Assembly (NCBI GenBank): GCA_019243195.1
Contig: JAFAUQ010000239.1
Span: 1 to 36,575, forward strand
Reading direction: 5' to 3'
DNA length: 36,575 nucleotides
Source of the DNA: Hyphomicrobiales bacterium
GTDB taxonomy: Bacteria; Pseudomonadota; Alphaproteobacteria; Rhizobiales; Xanthobacteraceae
How positions within the stretch are numbered: position 1 is the first letter of the stretch; each line of letters starts with the position of its first letter. The position numbers and the translations under genes are program-made. Positions 26,153 to 34,393 of this stretch are shown in pieces. The notes under the pieces are model-generated. The model saw only the letters and a list, made by a program, of their open reading frames with translations, did no database searches and had not been told where the DNA came from.

Positions 26153-26476
26153 ATGGCCGAGTGCGGCGCGTTCTTAATGGGGTATCGGATGGTCGAGTGG
26201 CATCGCAGCGTCAGCTGGTGTCTGGAAAGAGCGGCCCACTACGAAAAAAAGGCCGAACGAGTCGTTGATCCCGCGGCACGACAGAGCTTTCTCGATGCAG
26301 CGAGTAGATGGCGGCAGTCGGCGGAAATCTACCAATCCATGCAATGGGGCAAGGGCGACCCTTCCGGTGCGAATGGCGTCCCCGAACAATCACATCAACA
26401 GGCGAGCTTCGCGCAGATTGTTTTGGGCAGGCTCGGCAATTGGTCAAAGCGGCTGCGATTAAATCGCGCCGCTTAG
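26153..26476 (+). CDS. Hypothetical small protein
   Basis: MAECGAFLMGYRMVEWHRSVSWCLERAAHYEKKAERVVDPAARQSFLDAASRWRQSAEIYQSMQWGKG...; plausible helical protein, start uncertain. Confidence 0.5.
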   Translation: MAECGAFLMGYRMVEWHRSVSWCLERAAHYEKKAERVVDPAARQSFLDAASRWRQSAEIYQSMQWGKGDPSGANGVPEQSHQQASFAQIVLGRLGNWSKRLRLNRAA

Positions 26477-26643
26477 AGGGTATCCCTCACGTTATCGTGC
26501 CGCGACAACGGCCCTGTCCACCGACACCCTGAGCGGTACATCGCGATGCGGAGCGCGGTTGAGCACGTGCCTGCAGATCAAAGACAGTCGAGGGGCGCGC
26601 GAAGTCGCCCCCCGACTGAGAGATAGCCGCTATTCCGGTGACG

Positions 26644-28458
26644 TTATTCCGGACAAATCCTGAAGATCACGCCGGTACCGGGAATTTGCACCAGGGGAGC
26701 GTCGGCGGGAGTGACAAACTTGGTGTCACCGCCGCCCTGGCCGAAGTCGCGGACCGCGCCGTAATCGGTAACCCAGGCGCAGCCGTCGGGCCCGAATCTG
26801 AGTTGTGTCGGCCGATTCCACCCGTGCGAGCCGTCGATGAACGCCTGGTCGCCCGACTTGTTCTTGGCAAACCGCTGGATCTTCAGCGCGAGCGCGTCTC
26901 CCTGCTTGCTGAAGTTGATGAGCTTGACCTCATGCCCGATTTCGTCACTGGCGGAGTTCGGTGCGGAGAAGCCGAAATCGCCTTCCAGCGCGTAGAGCGC
27001 AGCCCCACGCCCAACCGGCCCGCGCGCAAACGAGTCGGGTACGAAGTCGATGCCGGTGAACGAGGAGTCAGCCGCCTCGATCGCCAGCGGCGAGGTGATC
27101 TGCTGCGGCGGATGATCCAGAACGTCACGGATCGGCACATCCTCGGACAGGATCTGAGCGAGGCTCCCCGGCGTGCAGTTGCTCGGCGGGTTGTTGGCAC
27201 CGACGCACAGATCGTCGCCCGGTCCGCCAATCGGGTTGTAAACCGCCTGGCTGGTCGGCAGGAAGCCGTAGCGATCCGGCCAGCCGTGATAATCGGGGGT
27301 TCCGTCCGCGTTTTGCTGCGCCAGATGCAGCGCGTCGGGCGCATTATTCGAGGGCCGCGCACCACGTTCGTCCGGGCCGTCCTCGCCCACCAGCAACCCG
27401 CCCTGCAGCACGTGATCCTGGGGCGCGAAGCGAATGGCGTAGCCGTTGCGATATCCCCATGAGAACGGTTGGATCGTGGCACTCGGATCCCGCGCATTGA
27501 GCTGGGCGCGCAAGATCGCGCCGTCGCAAACGCCGTGATGACTGGCGCCTTCGAACGCAGGCACAGTGGCTCCGGGGCGCGTCGTGCCGAAGCGGGAGTA
27601 GCCGCTCGTAAACACTCCTCCACCGGAGTCGAACACGTTGTGGCTGAGCACGATGTCCTGGCAGGGGATGTCGGCTTGATTCTGTCCGCCTCCGTTGTCG
27701 CGACCGACGACGCCGCTGTTGGTCGTCGAGCCCTGTGACCAGTAGATCCAACCGTCCTTGAAAGCGAGTTGCTCGGTTGGATGATCGCCGGTCGGCAGAT
27801 TGGTGATGAAGGGTGTGACCGTCCCGGTTCCAGCATCGACGGTGACGATGCGAGAACTGTTGTTTTGCCCATTATGAGCGTGGGTCGCCTGGTTCGAGTC
27901 GGTTGCGAACAGACGGCCTCCCTGCAGACCGTTCTCGAACGCGATGTCGACCGCCGGGCCGTGCGGTTGGAAGACACTGTTTCCGCCGGTCTCGGTCGAC
28001 GCGGTCGTCGGCTTGCCCAGCGTGCGCTGCAGGACCGCATTCTGGTCGAACACGAGGATGTCGGGCGTGAACGGATTCGGTTTGCCCGGAAATTTCGTTT
28101 GAAACGCCGCTTCATCGTTGCACTGGCTGGGCAGCCCATGCCCGGATTCGAGGACGAAGACCTCAAATCGGCGCGGACCCCCGCCCTTGCCATCGTCGTT
28201 GCCTTGATTGCCAATCCGGCGAAAGGCAATACCAGTCGGGAAGTTCAGTCCGGACGCGAAAACCGAGACCTTAAACCCCCTCGGCACAACGATGTCTTGC
28301 CCTTGCCCGGGATCGAATTTGACCGTTTCAGTCGGGCACAGCGGGTTTGCAACGGTCGCCGCTCCGGCGGCACCCGGCAAAATCAATACAACGACGCCGC
28401 CGGCCAAGCACCCGAGAAGTCTGGCTTTGGTTTTTGACAAGGCAGAGAATTTACGCAC
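26644..28458 (-). CDS. PQQ-dependent sugar (glucose/L-sorbosone) dehydrogenase-like beta-propeller protein
   Basis: GTG start at 28458 with GGGAGG RBS; signal peptide (LLGCLAGGVVVLILPGAAGA); QDIVVPRGFKVSVFASGLNFPTGIAF...NRPTQLRFGPDGCAWVTDYG. Confidence 0.8.
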   Translation of the reverse strand: MRKFSALSKTKARLLGCLAGGVVVLILPGAAGAATVANPLCPTETVKFDPGQGQDIVVPRGFKVSVFASGLNFPTGIAFRRIGNQGNDDGKGGGPRRFEVFVLESGHGLPSQCNDEAAFQTKFPGKPNPFTPDILVFDQNAVLQRTLGKPTTASTETGGNSVFQPHGPAVDIAFENGLQGGRLFATDSNQATHAHNGQNNSSRIVTVDAGTGTVTPFITNLPTGDHPTEQLAFKDGWIYWSQGSTTNSGVVGRDNGGGQNQADIPCQDIVLSHNVFDSGGGVFTSGYSRFGTTRPGATVPAFEGASHHGVCDGAILRAQLNARDPSATIQPFSWGYRNGYAIRFAPQDHVLQGGLLVGEDGPDERGARPSNNAPDALHLAQQNADGTPDYHGWPDRYGFLPTSQAVYNPIGGPGDDLCVGANNPPSNCTPGSLAQILSEDVPIRDVLDHPPQQITSPLAIEAADSSFTGIDFVPDSFARGPVGRGAALYALEGDFGFSAPNSASDEIGHEVKLINFSKQGDALALKIQRFAKNKSGDQAFIDGSHGWNRPTQLRFGPDGCAWVTDYGAVRDFGQGGGDTKFVTPADAPLVQIPGTGVIFRICPE

Positions 28459-28805
28459 GCTAACCTCCCTAGCTGTCGCCCATTGAACGTAGGCGGGTTG
28501 CACCTTGCATCGGCCGCAAGAGCGCAAGGAGGTCGTGCGTGATCGCCGCGTCGTCACACGCGTGGCGCACGTCAGATGGCAGCAAAGTATGTGTCGGCGA
28601 GAGAACCTTCCTCGCGCTCTCCGGCAATAGGAGCCTAAAGCAGGAAGCTGTCTGCATTAGGGCGCAATTGTGCAGGATAGCCGAAGAGATAATTGTTTGT
28701 TGGAATGTTAGCTGCTTGGAATTTTTTCGCCGCGCCGTGGACAGGAGCGACCAAACCATTCGCGGCCTTCGAAGGTGACGCAGAACGGTTCGACGTTTCC
28801 GCCCA

Positions 28806-29672
28806 TTGATCGGTGCAACCGCGCCGAAAAAACTTTCATTCGGCTGCGGAGAGCGTATGCTCTCTCATTACGGTCGCACTGGCGGGTGGGTCATGACGGC
28901 GGATCGGCGGGCAGGGGGCTTTGCCGGCTGGCCGATTTGGCGCGTGAGTGCACTCCTGGCCGCGGCATTTTTAATTTTCGGCATTGCCCGGGCGGAGGCC
29001 GGTTCGCAGCCGGGCGAGGTCATGGCCGTCGCGCCGGATGCAAACCTCGATCGGCGACCCGCTGATCCGGTGCCGATAGCTCGTGCGGCAAGGACAGAAA
29101 GTTCATTGAGGGGCAACCCGTTGTGGGCGGTTCCTCTCGCGGCGCTGGCGGAAACGCGGGCGCGCCCGATATTCTCTCCGTCGCGCCGGCCGCCGTCGCC
29201 ACCCGTCGTCGCCTCTCAACCGCCTCCGCCGCCGAAGCCGTCGCCTCCCAAAGAGCCGGACCGCCTGAGGCTTACGCTTCTCGGAACGGTCATCGCGGAA
29301 ACCGAAAGCATCGGCGTCTTCCTCGACGAGACCTCAAAAGAAGTGATCCGCATCAGAACCGGCGCAAGCCATGAGGGTTGGAGGCTGAGTTCGCTCCAGC
29401 GCCGTGCAGCAAGCTTTGAAAAAAATAGTCAGGAGACGACGATTATGCTGTCGCCCCCGGGCTCCGAACAGCCGGCTTCGGGCGCCGGCGTCCTGGCCGC
29501 GCGATCAGGCGGCAGCAACGTTCCTGGAAATCACGGTGCTGCGGATTCGGCCGAGAATCGGGCGCGCCCGGTCGCGCTCACGCTTCCTGCGCCCGTGCCC
29601 CCCACGCCAAGCAGTCATAACCTACGACGTGAGATCCGGCAGGATATCTTGTCAATCGGCGCGCAAAATTAA
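28806..29672 (+). CDS. Type II secretion GspC/GspN-like periplasmic-linker protein, orphan
   Basis: TM/signal then NPLWAVPLAALAETRARPIFSPSRRPP...RLTLLGTVIAETESIGVFLDETSKEVIRIRTGASHEGWRLSSLQRRAASFEKNSQETTIML. Start may be the internal Met at MTADRRAGG. Confidence 0.65.
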   Translation: MIGATAPKKLSFGCGERMLSHYGRTGGWVMTADRRAGGFAGWPIWRVSALLAAAFLIFGIARAEAGSQPGEVMAVAPDANLDRRPADPVPIARAARTESSLRGNPLWAVPLAALAETRARPIFSPSRRPPSPPVVASQPPPPPKPSPPKEPDRLRLTLLGTVIAETESIGVFLDETSKEVIRIRTGASHEGWRLSSLQRRAASFEKNSQETTIMLSPPGSEQPASGAGVLAARSGGSNVPGNHGAADSAENRARPVALTLPAPVPPTPSSHNLRREIRQDILSIGAQN

Positions 29673-29751
29673 GCCGCGCACATGGATCCGGCCGTGCAGC
29701 CTTATGGCCGGAACCGGGGATGCGTGGCTGCTTATTTTCAGCTGGAGTATT

Positions 29752-29828
29752 TGGTCGGAGTGGCAGGATTTGAACCTGCGACCCCCTCGTCCCGAACGAG
29801 GTGCGCTACCAGGCTGCGCTACACTCCG
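29752..29828 (-). tRNA. tRNA-Pro (anticodon CGG)
   Basis: Reverse complement CGGAGTGTAGCGCAGCCTGGTAGCGCACCTCGTTCGGGACGAGGGGGTCGCAGGTTCAAATCCTGCCACTCCGACCA: full cloverleaf, encoded CCA. Confidence 0.97.
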
Positions 29829-29918
29829 ATGCGGCGCGCTTATAGCGGCGCGCGTAAGGCCCGGCAAGCGCGGGCGTTGATCGCGTGACGCGCCGCCGCT
29901 ATCGTCCCGCGCGCTCGG

Positions 29919-29993
29919 TGGGGCGTAGCCAAGTGGTAAGGCAGCGGATTTTGATTCCGCCATTCCCAGGTTCGAATCCTGGCGCCCCAGCCA
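29919..29993 (+). tRNA. tRNA-Gln (anticodon TTG)
   Basis: TGGGGCGTAGCCAAGTGGTAAGGCAGCGGATTTTGATTCCGCCATTCCCAGGTTCGAATCCTGGCGCCCCAGCCA: full cloverleaf, encoded CCA. Confidence 0.97.
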
Positions 29994-30014
29994 ATTCGGA
30001 AGAATTCTCCCGTC

Positions 30015-30524
30015 CTAGGCCGCCGCGATCAGGAACTGGTTCAACGGCCGGCGCGGTCGATAGGCGAGGCGGGCATGGCCCGCGCAATAGGAAAAGCCGT
30101 CGAGCGAAGGATTGGCGCAGAAGGCGAAATCCGCCGCGTCGGGTTCGCTGATCGGCCAGCGGCACTGCGCTGGCCTTAGCTCGAGCAGCGAGCATTTGTG
30201 CGGACTCTCGATCGCCGTTTCATGGACCGCCGAGCCGGGGTAGGCGGCCCGCAGCGCTTCACGCTGCGCGCTGATGCTCAGCCCGCGCAATTTCGGGCGC
30301 AATGCTTTCGGCCGCCATGTGTCGCTCGGCGCGCGCCGCGGCTTGATCCGATCGGCAAACATATTCTTCGGTCGCGACAGTCCGAGGCGATGCATTTTGC
30401 CGATCACGGCATTGCGGGTCGTGCCGATTTCGCAGGCGATCTGGCTGCACGACAGCCCCGCGTCGAAGAATTTCTTGAGCAGTTCGACGCGGTCGGACGT
30501 CCAGCCCTGCTGGATATGACTCAT
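30015..30524 (-). CDS. gcrA: GcrA family cell-cycle regulator
   Basis: GWTSDRVELLKKFFDAGLSCSQIACEIGTTRNAVIGKMHRLGLSRPK; C-terminal HKCSLLELRPAQCRWPISEPDAADFAFCANPSLDGFSYCAGHARLAYRP. Confidence 0.9.
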   Translation of the reverse strand: MSHIQQGWTSDRVELLKKFFDAGLSCSQIACEIGTTRNAVIGKMHRLGLSRPKNMFADRIKPRRAPSDTWRPKALRPKLRGLSISAQREALRAAYPGSAVHETAIESPHKCSLLELRPAQCRWPISEPDAADFAFCANPSLDGFSYCAGHARLAYRPRRPLNQFLIAAA

Positions 30525-30882
30525 GGTGATGGCCTCCTCATGGAAGCCGATCGCCGTCTTTCCTTTGCCGCCGGCAATCGGCTTCGATCACGGCTTGCGC
30601 TCGTGCGACAAGTCGATCGGCCGAGGCACAGGTACGCGTTCGCGCGCGCGCAAGCGGGCGCGTTCATCCCGGCTCGGCCGCGCGCATGTCGGCGCGAGGC
30701 GAGCACAGTTGTGGAACGGAAGACTGATGAGCGGTGCACACCGCCGCGTGTGCCTGAGGGAAGGGCTTGGAATCCCGTCCCCCGACTGCTCACCAGCACG
30801 GACGGCCCAAACGGGGCCGGTTCTTAACCGTAGCCCGAATTCGATTCGCCAATCAAGGGTTAAAATGCCATTATAACCTTGG

Positions 30883-31046
30883 CTAGTGTCCCGATTCCGA
30901 AGTTCGCCTGAATTTGCCGCACGCCCGGAAGCGAACTTCGGAATCGAAGGACACTAGCAACTCTATGATTCTAGTGCCGCTTTGAACCCGAAGTTCGCAA
31001 TCGGACTTGCGGCAATGGGGTGCGAACTTCGGGTTCGCGGCACTAG
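30883..31046. repeat. Composite two-module palindromic element, copy 2 (module B 30883-30957, module A 30971-31046), inverted relative to copy 1
   Basis: Reverse complement aligns across all 164 bp with 12117-12280, roughly 150/164 identical by eye, no gaps. Confidence 0.93.
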
Positions 31047-31056
31047 GAGGTAATTA

Positions 31057-31266
31057 ATGGCCAGACCTGAAAACCGGTCAGACGCGCGCGCCCTGAACCT
31101 GACCTTGCCCCGGGAGGCATTTGATTACCTCGTGCTGCTGGCAACCTTGGGCAAGCTCGGCCGCACCGAAAACGAGGTCGCCACACACATCCTGGTGCGG
31201 GAGGTCTACGGCATGTTCGAGCGCGGCTTCCACGAACAGCGGATTCCGGCTGCGGATCAGGAGTGA
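31057..31266 (+). CDS. Hypothetical 69-aa protein
   Basis: MARPENRSDARALNLTLPREAFDYLVLLATLGKLGRTENEVATHILVREVYGMFERGFHEQRIPAADQE; RBS aggaggt directly after the repeat. Confidence 0.65.
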   Translation: MARPENRSDARALNLTLPREAFDYLVLLATLGKLGRTENEVATHILVREVYGMFERGFHEQRIPAADQE

Positions 31267-31366
31267 GCGTACTAACGAGCGAGGCTGGCCGCTGCGTGAG
31301 CCCGCTTGCTGGATTGTAGAAATGTCCTCACTATTGCGCCTAGCCCCTCATGGCCGAGGACATCGC

Positions 31367-31696
31367 ATGATAACCGCCACCGTCAGATACAAACTGCCGC
31401 CGCACATCGATTACGTCGCGTGCCGCGAGCACTTTCATAAGATTGCACCGGGCTTTCGCGAGGCGAGGGGGCTGATCAGCAAACATTTCATCTGGAGCGA
31501 GAGCGGTTGGGCGGGCGGCGTATACCAATGGGAACGTATCGAGGACGCGAAAGCCTTCTACAGCGGCCCCTGGCTCGACGGCATCGTGGAACGCTACGGC
31601 ATGAAGCCGCAAATCGAGTTTTATGAGGTTTTCGCGGTGACCGACAACGCGCGCGGCACGGTCGAGCTGTTCAAGGAAACCATGCCCGCCAAATAG
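31367..31696 (+). CDS. YdhR-like/ABM-type small monooxygenase family protein
   Basis: MITATVRYKLPPHIDYVACREHFHKIAPGFREARGLISKHFIWSESGWAGGVYQWERIEDAKAFYSGPWLDGIVERYGMKPQIEFYEV. Confidence 0.82.
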   Translation: MITATVRYKLPPHIDYVACREHFHKIAPGFREARGLISKHFIWSESGWAGGVYQWERIEDAKAFYSGPWLDGIVERYGMKPQIEFYEVFAVTDNARGTVELFKETMPAK

Positions 31697-31740
31697 TGGA
31701 CGACAACTGAAGCAACGGCCGGATGCCAATGCCCCGTACC

Positions 31741-32772
31741 TCACGAAGGGGAGCTGTTATTTGTAGCTGCAGTAAGCTGTGGGACTAAGTCTCTCAACGC
31801 CCTTGGCAGGGCCTGGAGTTCTTGGCTGTCAAAGGAGAGCCGCAGATATTGGGTTGCGATCGTAGCAGCTGCTTTAGCCTGCTCTAAATCGCGTTTGACC
31901 TTCAAAGGCTCTCGATCTGGCCGCGCGGATAGCCAAGCTTTGTGGAGGGCAAAGCTGCGTGGATCAATAACGACCAGTCGAACTGGTGCGCCGCGCTCGT
32001 CTATCGCGACAGCGTCCAATTTTGGCGAATTAAGAAGCCATGACAGGCCAAAGATGGCCGCTCCCTCCAGATCATCCGGTAAGTCAGACAATGACGCCGG
32101 CAGTCGGTCGCGAAAAACGTCCTTCGCTTCCGGGCGAATCAAATCGACGAGATAACCATCTCGGTTGGTTGCTCGGTAGCCACGGCGGTGCGTGACAGTG
32201 AATGATTGATCTGCTTTCCGAAGGAGCCCTATCAGGCCGTCCGTTCGAATGCCTTTCAGGGCCAAGCTTAAATGCTGCCGCGCGTCATAGAGAAGGTCGA
32301 TATCGCCGGTCGCAATCAGATCGCTTTGGGTTTGAACACCGGCTAAAGCCTCGTACGCAAAGAGCGCGTTGGTACCAACCACGATAAGATGTTCACCTAA
32401 CAGATGATGTTCGTCACACTGGTGCAGGATGCGAGCCGCAATTCTTGGAACCCGGCCGAGCCCCATGGCGCGATTAACAGGCGCAAGCTTCTCTAACCGG
32501 ACCTTAAGCCCTTCTAGTCGGTCTTGATTCTCCCTACGCTCCTCCATGAAAGCGTCGTAGGTGGCCTCAGTCTGTTCATTGCGAGACCCCAGCGAAATTT
32601 CGGAGCGACCTGTTTTTCGAAGCAGGTAGTCCGTTCCGTGCCGCGCTCCCCATCTCATGCTGCCGGCATAGCGATTGACGCTGGCTTCGTTCGCTGAGCG
32701 CCAAGCTTCATAGACCTGCTGGGTATCTATGAACTGGCGCCGCTGTTCTCCGGTTAAGTCTTTGAGAGACAA
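31741..32772 (-). CDS. GSU2403 family nucleotidyltransferase-fold protein
   Basis: LLGEHLIVVGTNALFAYEALAGVQTQSDLIATGDIDLLYDARQHLSLALKG (G-N...DxD signature) ...RGYRATNRDGYLVDLIRP...AIFGLSWLLNSPKLDAVAIDERGAPVRLVVIDPRSFALHKAWLSARPDREPLKVKRDLEQA. Confidence 0.85.
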   Translation of the reverse strand: MSLKDLTGEQRRQFIDTQQVYEAWRSANEASVNRYAGSMRWGARHGTDYLLRKTGRSEISLGSRNEQTEATYDAFMEERRENQDRLEGLKVRLEKLAPVNRAMGLGRVPRIAARILHQCDEHHLLGEHLIVVGTNALFAYEALAGVQTQSDLIATGDIDLLYDARQHLSLALKGIRTDGLIGLLRKADQSFTVTHRRGYRATNRDGYLVDLIRPEAKDVFRDRLPASLSDLPDDLEGAAIFGLSWLLNSPKLDAVAIDERGAPVRLVVIDPRSFALHKAWLSARPDREPLKVKRDLEQAKAAATIATQYLRLSFDSQELQALPRALRDLVPQLTAATNNSSPS

Positions 32773-32775
32773 TGC

Positions 32776-32926
32776 TTTTCCACCCTTTAGCTTCTGCGCC
32801 CTCAGTATAGTGGAAAACTGTGCATTTGCAATAACTTATACCTTGTCGAACGACGCTACCAGTTAACCCATTGATTTGGTTTTCCTTTCCACTACCGAGG
32901 ACGGGGAGCGGTGCAGTAGTGGAAAG
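32776..32926. promoter_or_regulatory. Cluster of four TTTCCAC(TA) boxes upstream of the GSU2403 gene
   Basis: TTTTCCAC 32776-32783, GTGGAAAA 32810-32817, CTTTCCACTAC 32885-32895, GTAGTGGAAAG 32916-32926, in alternating orientations. One box abuts a TTGCAA-16-TATACT minus-strand promoter-like sequence. Confidence 0.45.
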
Positions 32927-32997
32927 CGCCTTCGATTCAATACGTTGCAGCTCATTGATTTTGGCACCAGCTCCAATCCTGCCGCCTGCCGCAATCC

Positions 32998-33744
32998 TCA
33001 CAGCGCCAGATATCCGCCGTCGACCGGCAAGGTGACGCCGGTTATGTAGCCCGCCAGATCTGAGGCGAGGAACACCGCCGGCCCGGCGATGTCGTCCGGC
33101 GTGCCGATGCGGCCCATCGGAATGCGGCCTTCGAAATTCTTCATGTAATCCGGGTTCTGGCGCGCCCTGGCGTTGAGCGGCGTCGCGATCATGCCGGGGC
33201 CGATCGCGTTGACGCGGATGCCGAGCGGGGAGAGTTCGATCGCCAGCGCCTTGGTGAGCGCGCGCACGCCGCCCTTCGAAGTCGTGTAGGCGGCGGAATT
33301 CGGCAGCGCCACGAAGGACTGGATCGAGCCGATGTTGATGACCGCGCCCTTGGTCTCGCGCAGATGGGCGAGGAACGCGGTCGTCACGTTGTAGGGGCCA
33401 TCGAGGTTGACGGCGAGCGTCGCGTCCCAATCGGCGCGCGCGTTCGGATCACCGATCTTGCCGCGCCGGATGATGCCGGCGTTGTTGACCAGCACCGAGA
33501 TCGATCCGACCTCGCGCGCGATCACGCCGGCAAGGGTGTCGCAGGCGGCGCGGTCCGTCACGTCGCAGGCGTGATGCGTCGCGTTACCCCCGATCGCTTC
33601 GGCCGTGCGCTTCGCCGCGATCCCGTCGATGTCGACGGCAATCACGCGCGCCCCCGCCTCGGCCATCGCGAGCGCGATGCCTTCACCGATGCCCGAACCG
33701 GCGCCGGTCACGAGGGCCACGCGGCCCCTCAGCAAGCCTTCCAT
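32998..33744 (-). CDS. SDR family NAD(P)-dependent oxidoreductase
   Basis: GRVALVTGAGSGIGEGIALAMAEAGARVIAVDID...LVNNAGIIRRG...YTTSKGGVRALTKALAIELSPLGIRVNAIGPGMIATPL...GYITGVTLPVDGGYLAL. Confidence 0.96.
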   Translation of the reverse strand: MEGLLRGRVALVTGAGSGIGEGIALAMAEAGARVIAVDIDGIAAKRTAEAIGGNATHHACDVTDRAACDTLAGVIAREVGSISVLVNNAGIIRRGKIGDPNARADWDATLAVNLDGPYNVTTAFLAHLRETKGAVINIGSIQSFVALPNSAAYTTSKGGVRALTKALAIELSPLGIRVNAIGPGMIATPLNARARQNPDYMKNFEGRIPMGRIGTPDDIAGPAVFLASDLAGYITGVTLPVDGGYLAL

Positions 33745-33751
33745 GCTCCGC

Positions 33752-34258
33752 TCACTGCGCCCGATTGAGAGCGATGGTGAATTCCGGGATCCATGCGCCC
33801 GGCGATTCCATCGTGAAGGTCTGGCGGGTGCCTTGCGTCTTCACGTTCAGCAATGCCGTGAACGTCTGGCCGGACGCGCGGACATTGACTTCATCGCCCG
33901 CCGCTTTGCCGGAAATTTGTCCGCCGACGCGCCGCGTTCTTTCGAACCAATTTCCCGACAGCGACCCGCCGCTCTGAACGATGCTGCTTGTGAACTCGAC
34001 CTTGTAACTGTCGGTCGCGCAGCGCAAATCGAGTTGCACGCCGTTGCCGGCCTTTTCCGAGACGTATTTGGCAAGGCACTTCACGCGCTCGTGCGTTCCG
34101 TCCGAGGTGTTGACCATGCCGCTGCCCGACCACGAGCCCGCCATGACTTCGAAAGGGCCGGCAGCCTGTGCCAAGTCGGCCGACGCCGCGAGCAGGAGCA
34201 CCGCCAGCGCGGCCAGCGCGAGCCTTCCATAGGCGGCCGTGTTCGGTCGCAACCGCAT
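33752..34258 (-). CDS. Secreted hypothetical protein
   Basis: Signal peptide (LALAALAVLLLAASADLAQA) then AGPFEVMAGSWSGSGMVNTSDGTHERVKCLAKYVSEKAGNGVQLDLRCATDSYKVEFTSSIVQSGGSLSGNWFERTRRVGGQISGKAAGDEVNVRASG. Confidence 0.8.
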   Translation of the reverse strand: MRLRPNTAAYGRLALAALAVLLLAASADLAQAAGPFEVMAGSWSGSGMVNTSDGTHERVKCLAKYVSEKAGNGVQLDLRCATDSYKVEFTSSIVQSGGSLSGNWFERTRRVGGQISGKAAGDEVNVRASGQTFTALLNVKTQGTRQTFTMESPGAWIPEFTIALNRAQ

Positions 34259-34393
34259 GATCGTGACCTCGTGCCCCGGATCGGGCGATTCCTTATTATC
34301 GGCCGCTGCGGTGCGTCAAGCATGAGTCTTCGATCCTGGCCGGTCCGTGGTCCTCTCCTTTATTATCCCGGTTTAACAGGGGCATAACGCGCA

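Noticed and set aside
26883-28229. 448-aa minus-strand ORF
   Set aside because: Same-strand alternate frame of the sorbosone dehydrogenase gene; Ser/Arg/Thr-rich frame artefact.
29752-29993. tRNA pair as an integration site for a genomic island
   Set aside because: Neither tRNA 3' end is seen duplicated elsewhere in the window and no integrase is adjacent.
30198-30827. 209-aa plus-strand ORF
   Set aside because: Antisense over most of gcrA and runs into intergenic DNA; no domain.
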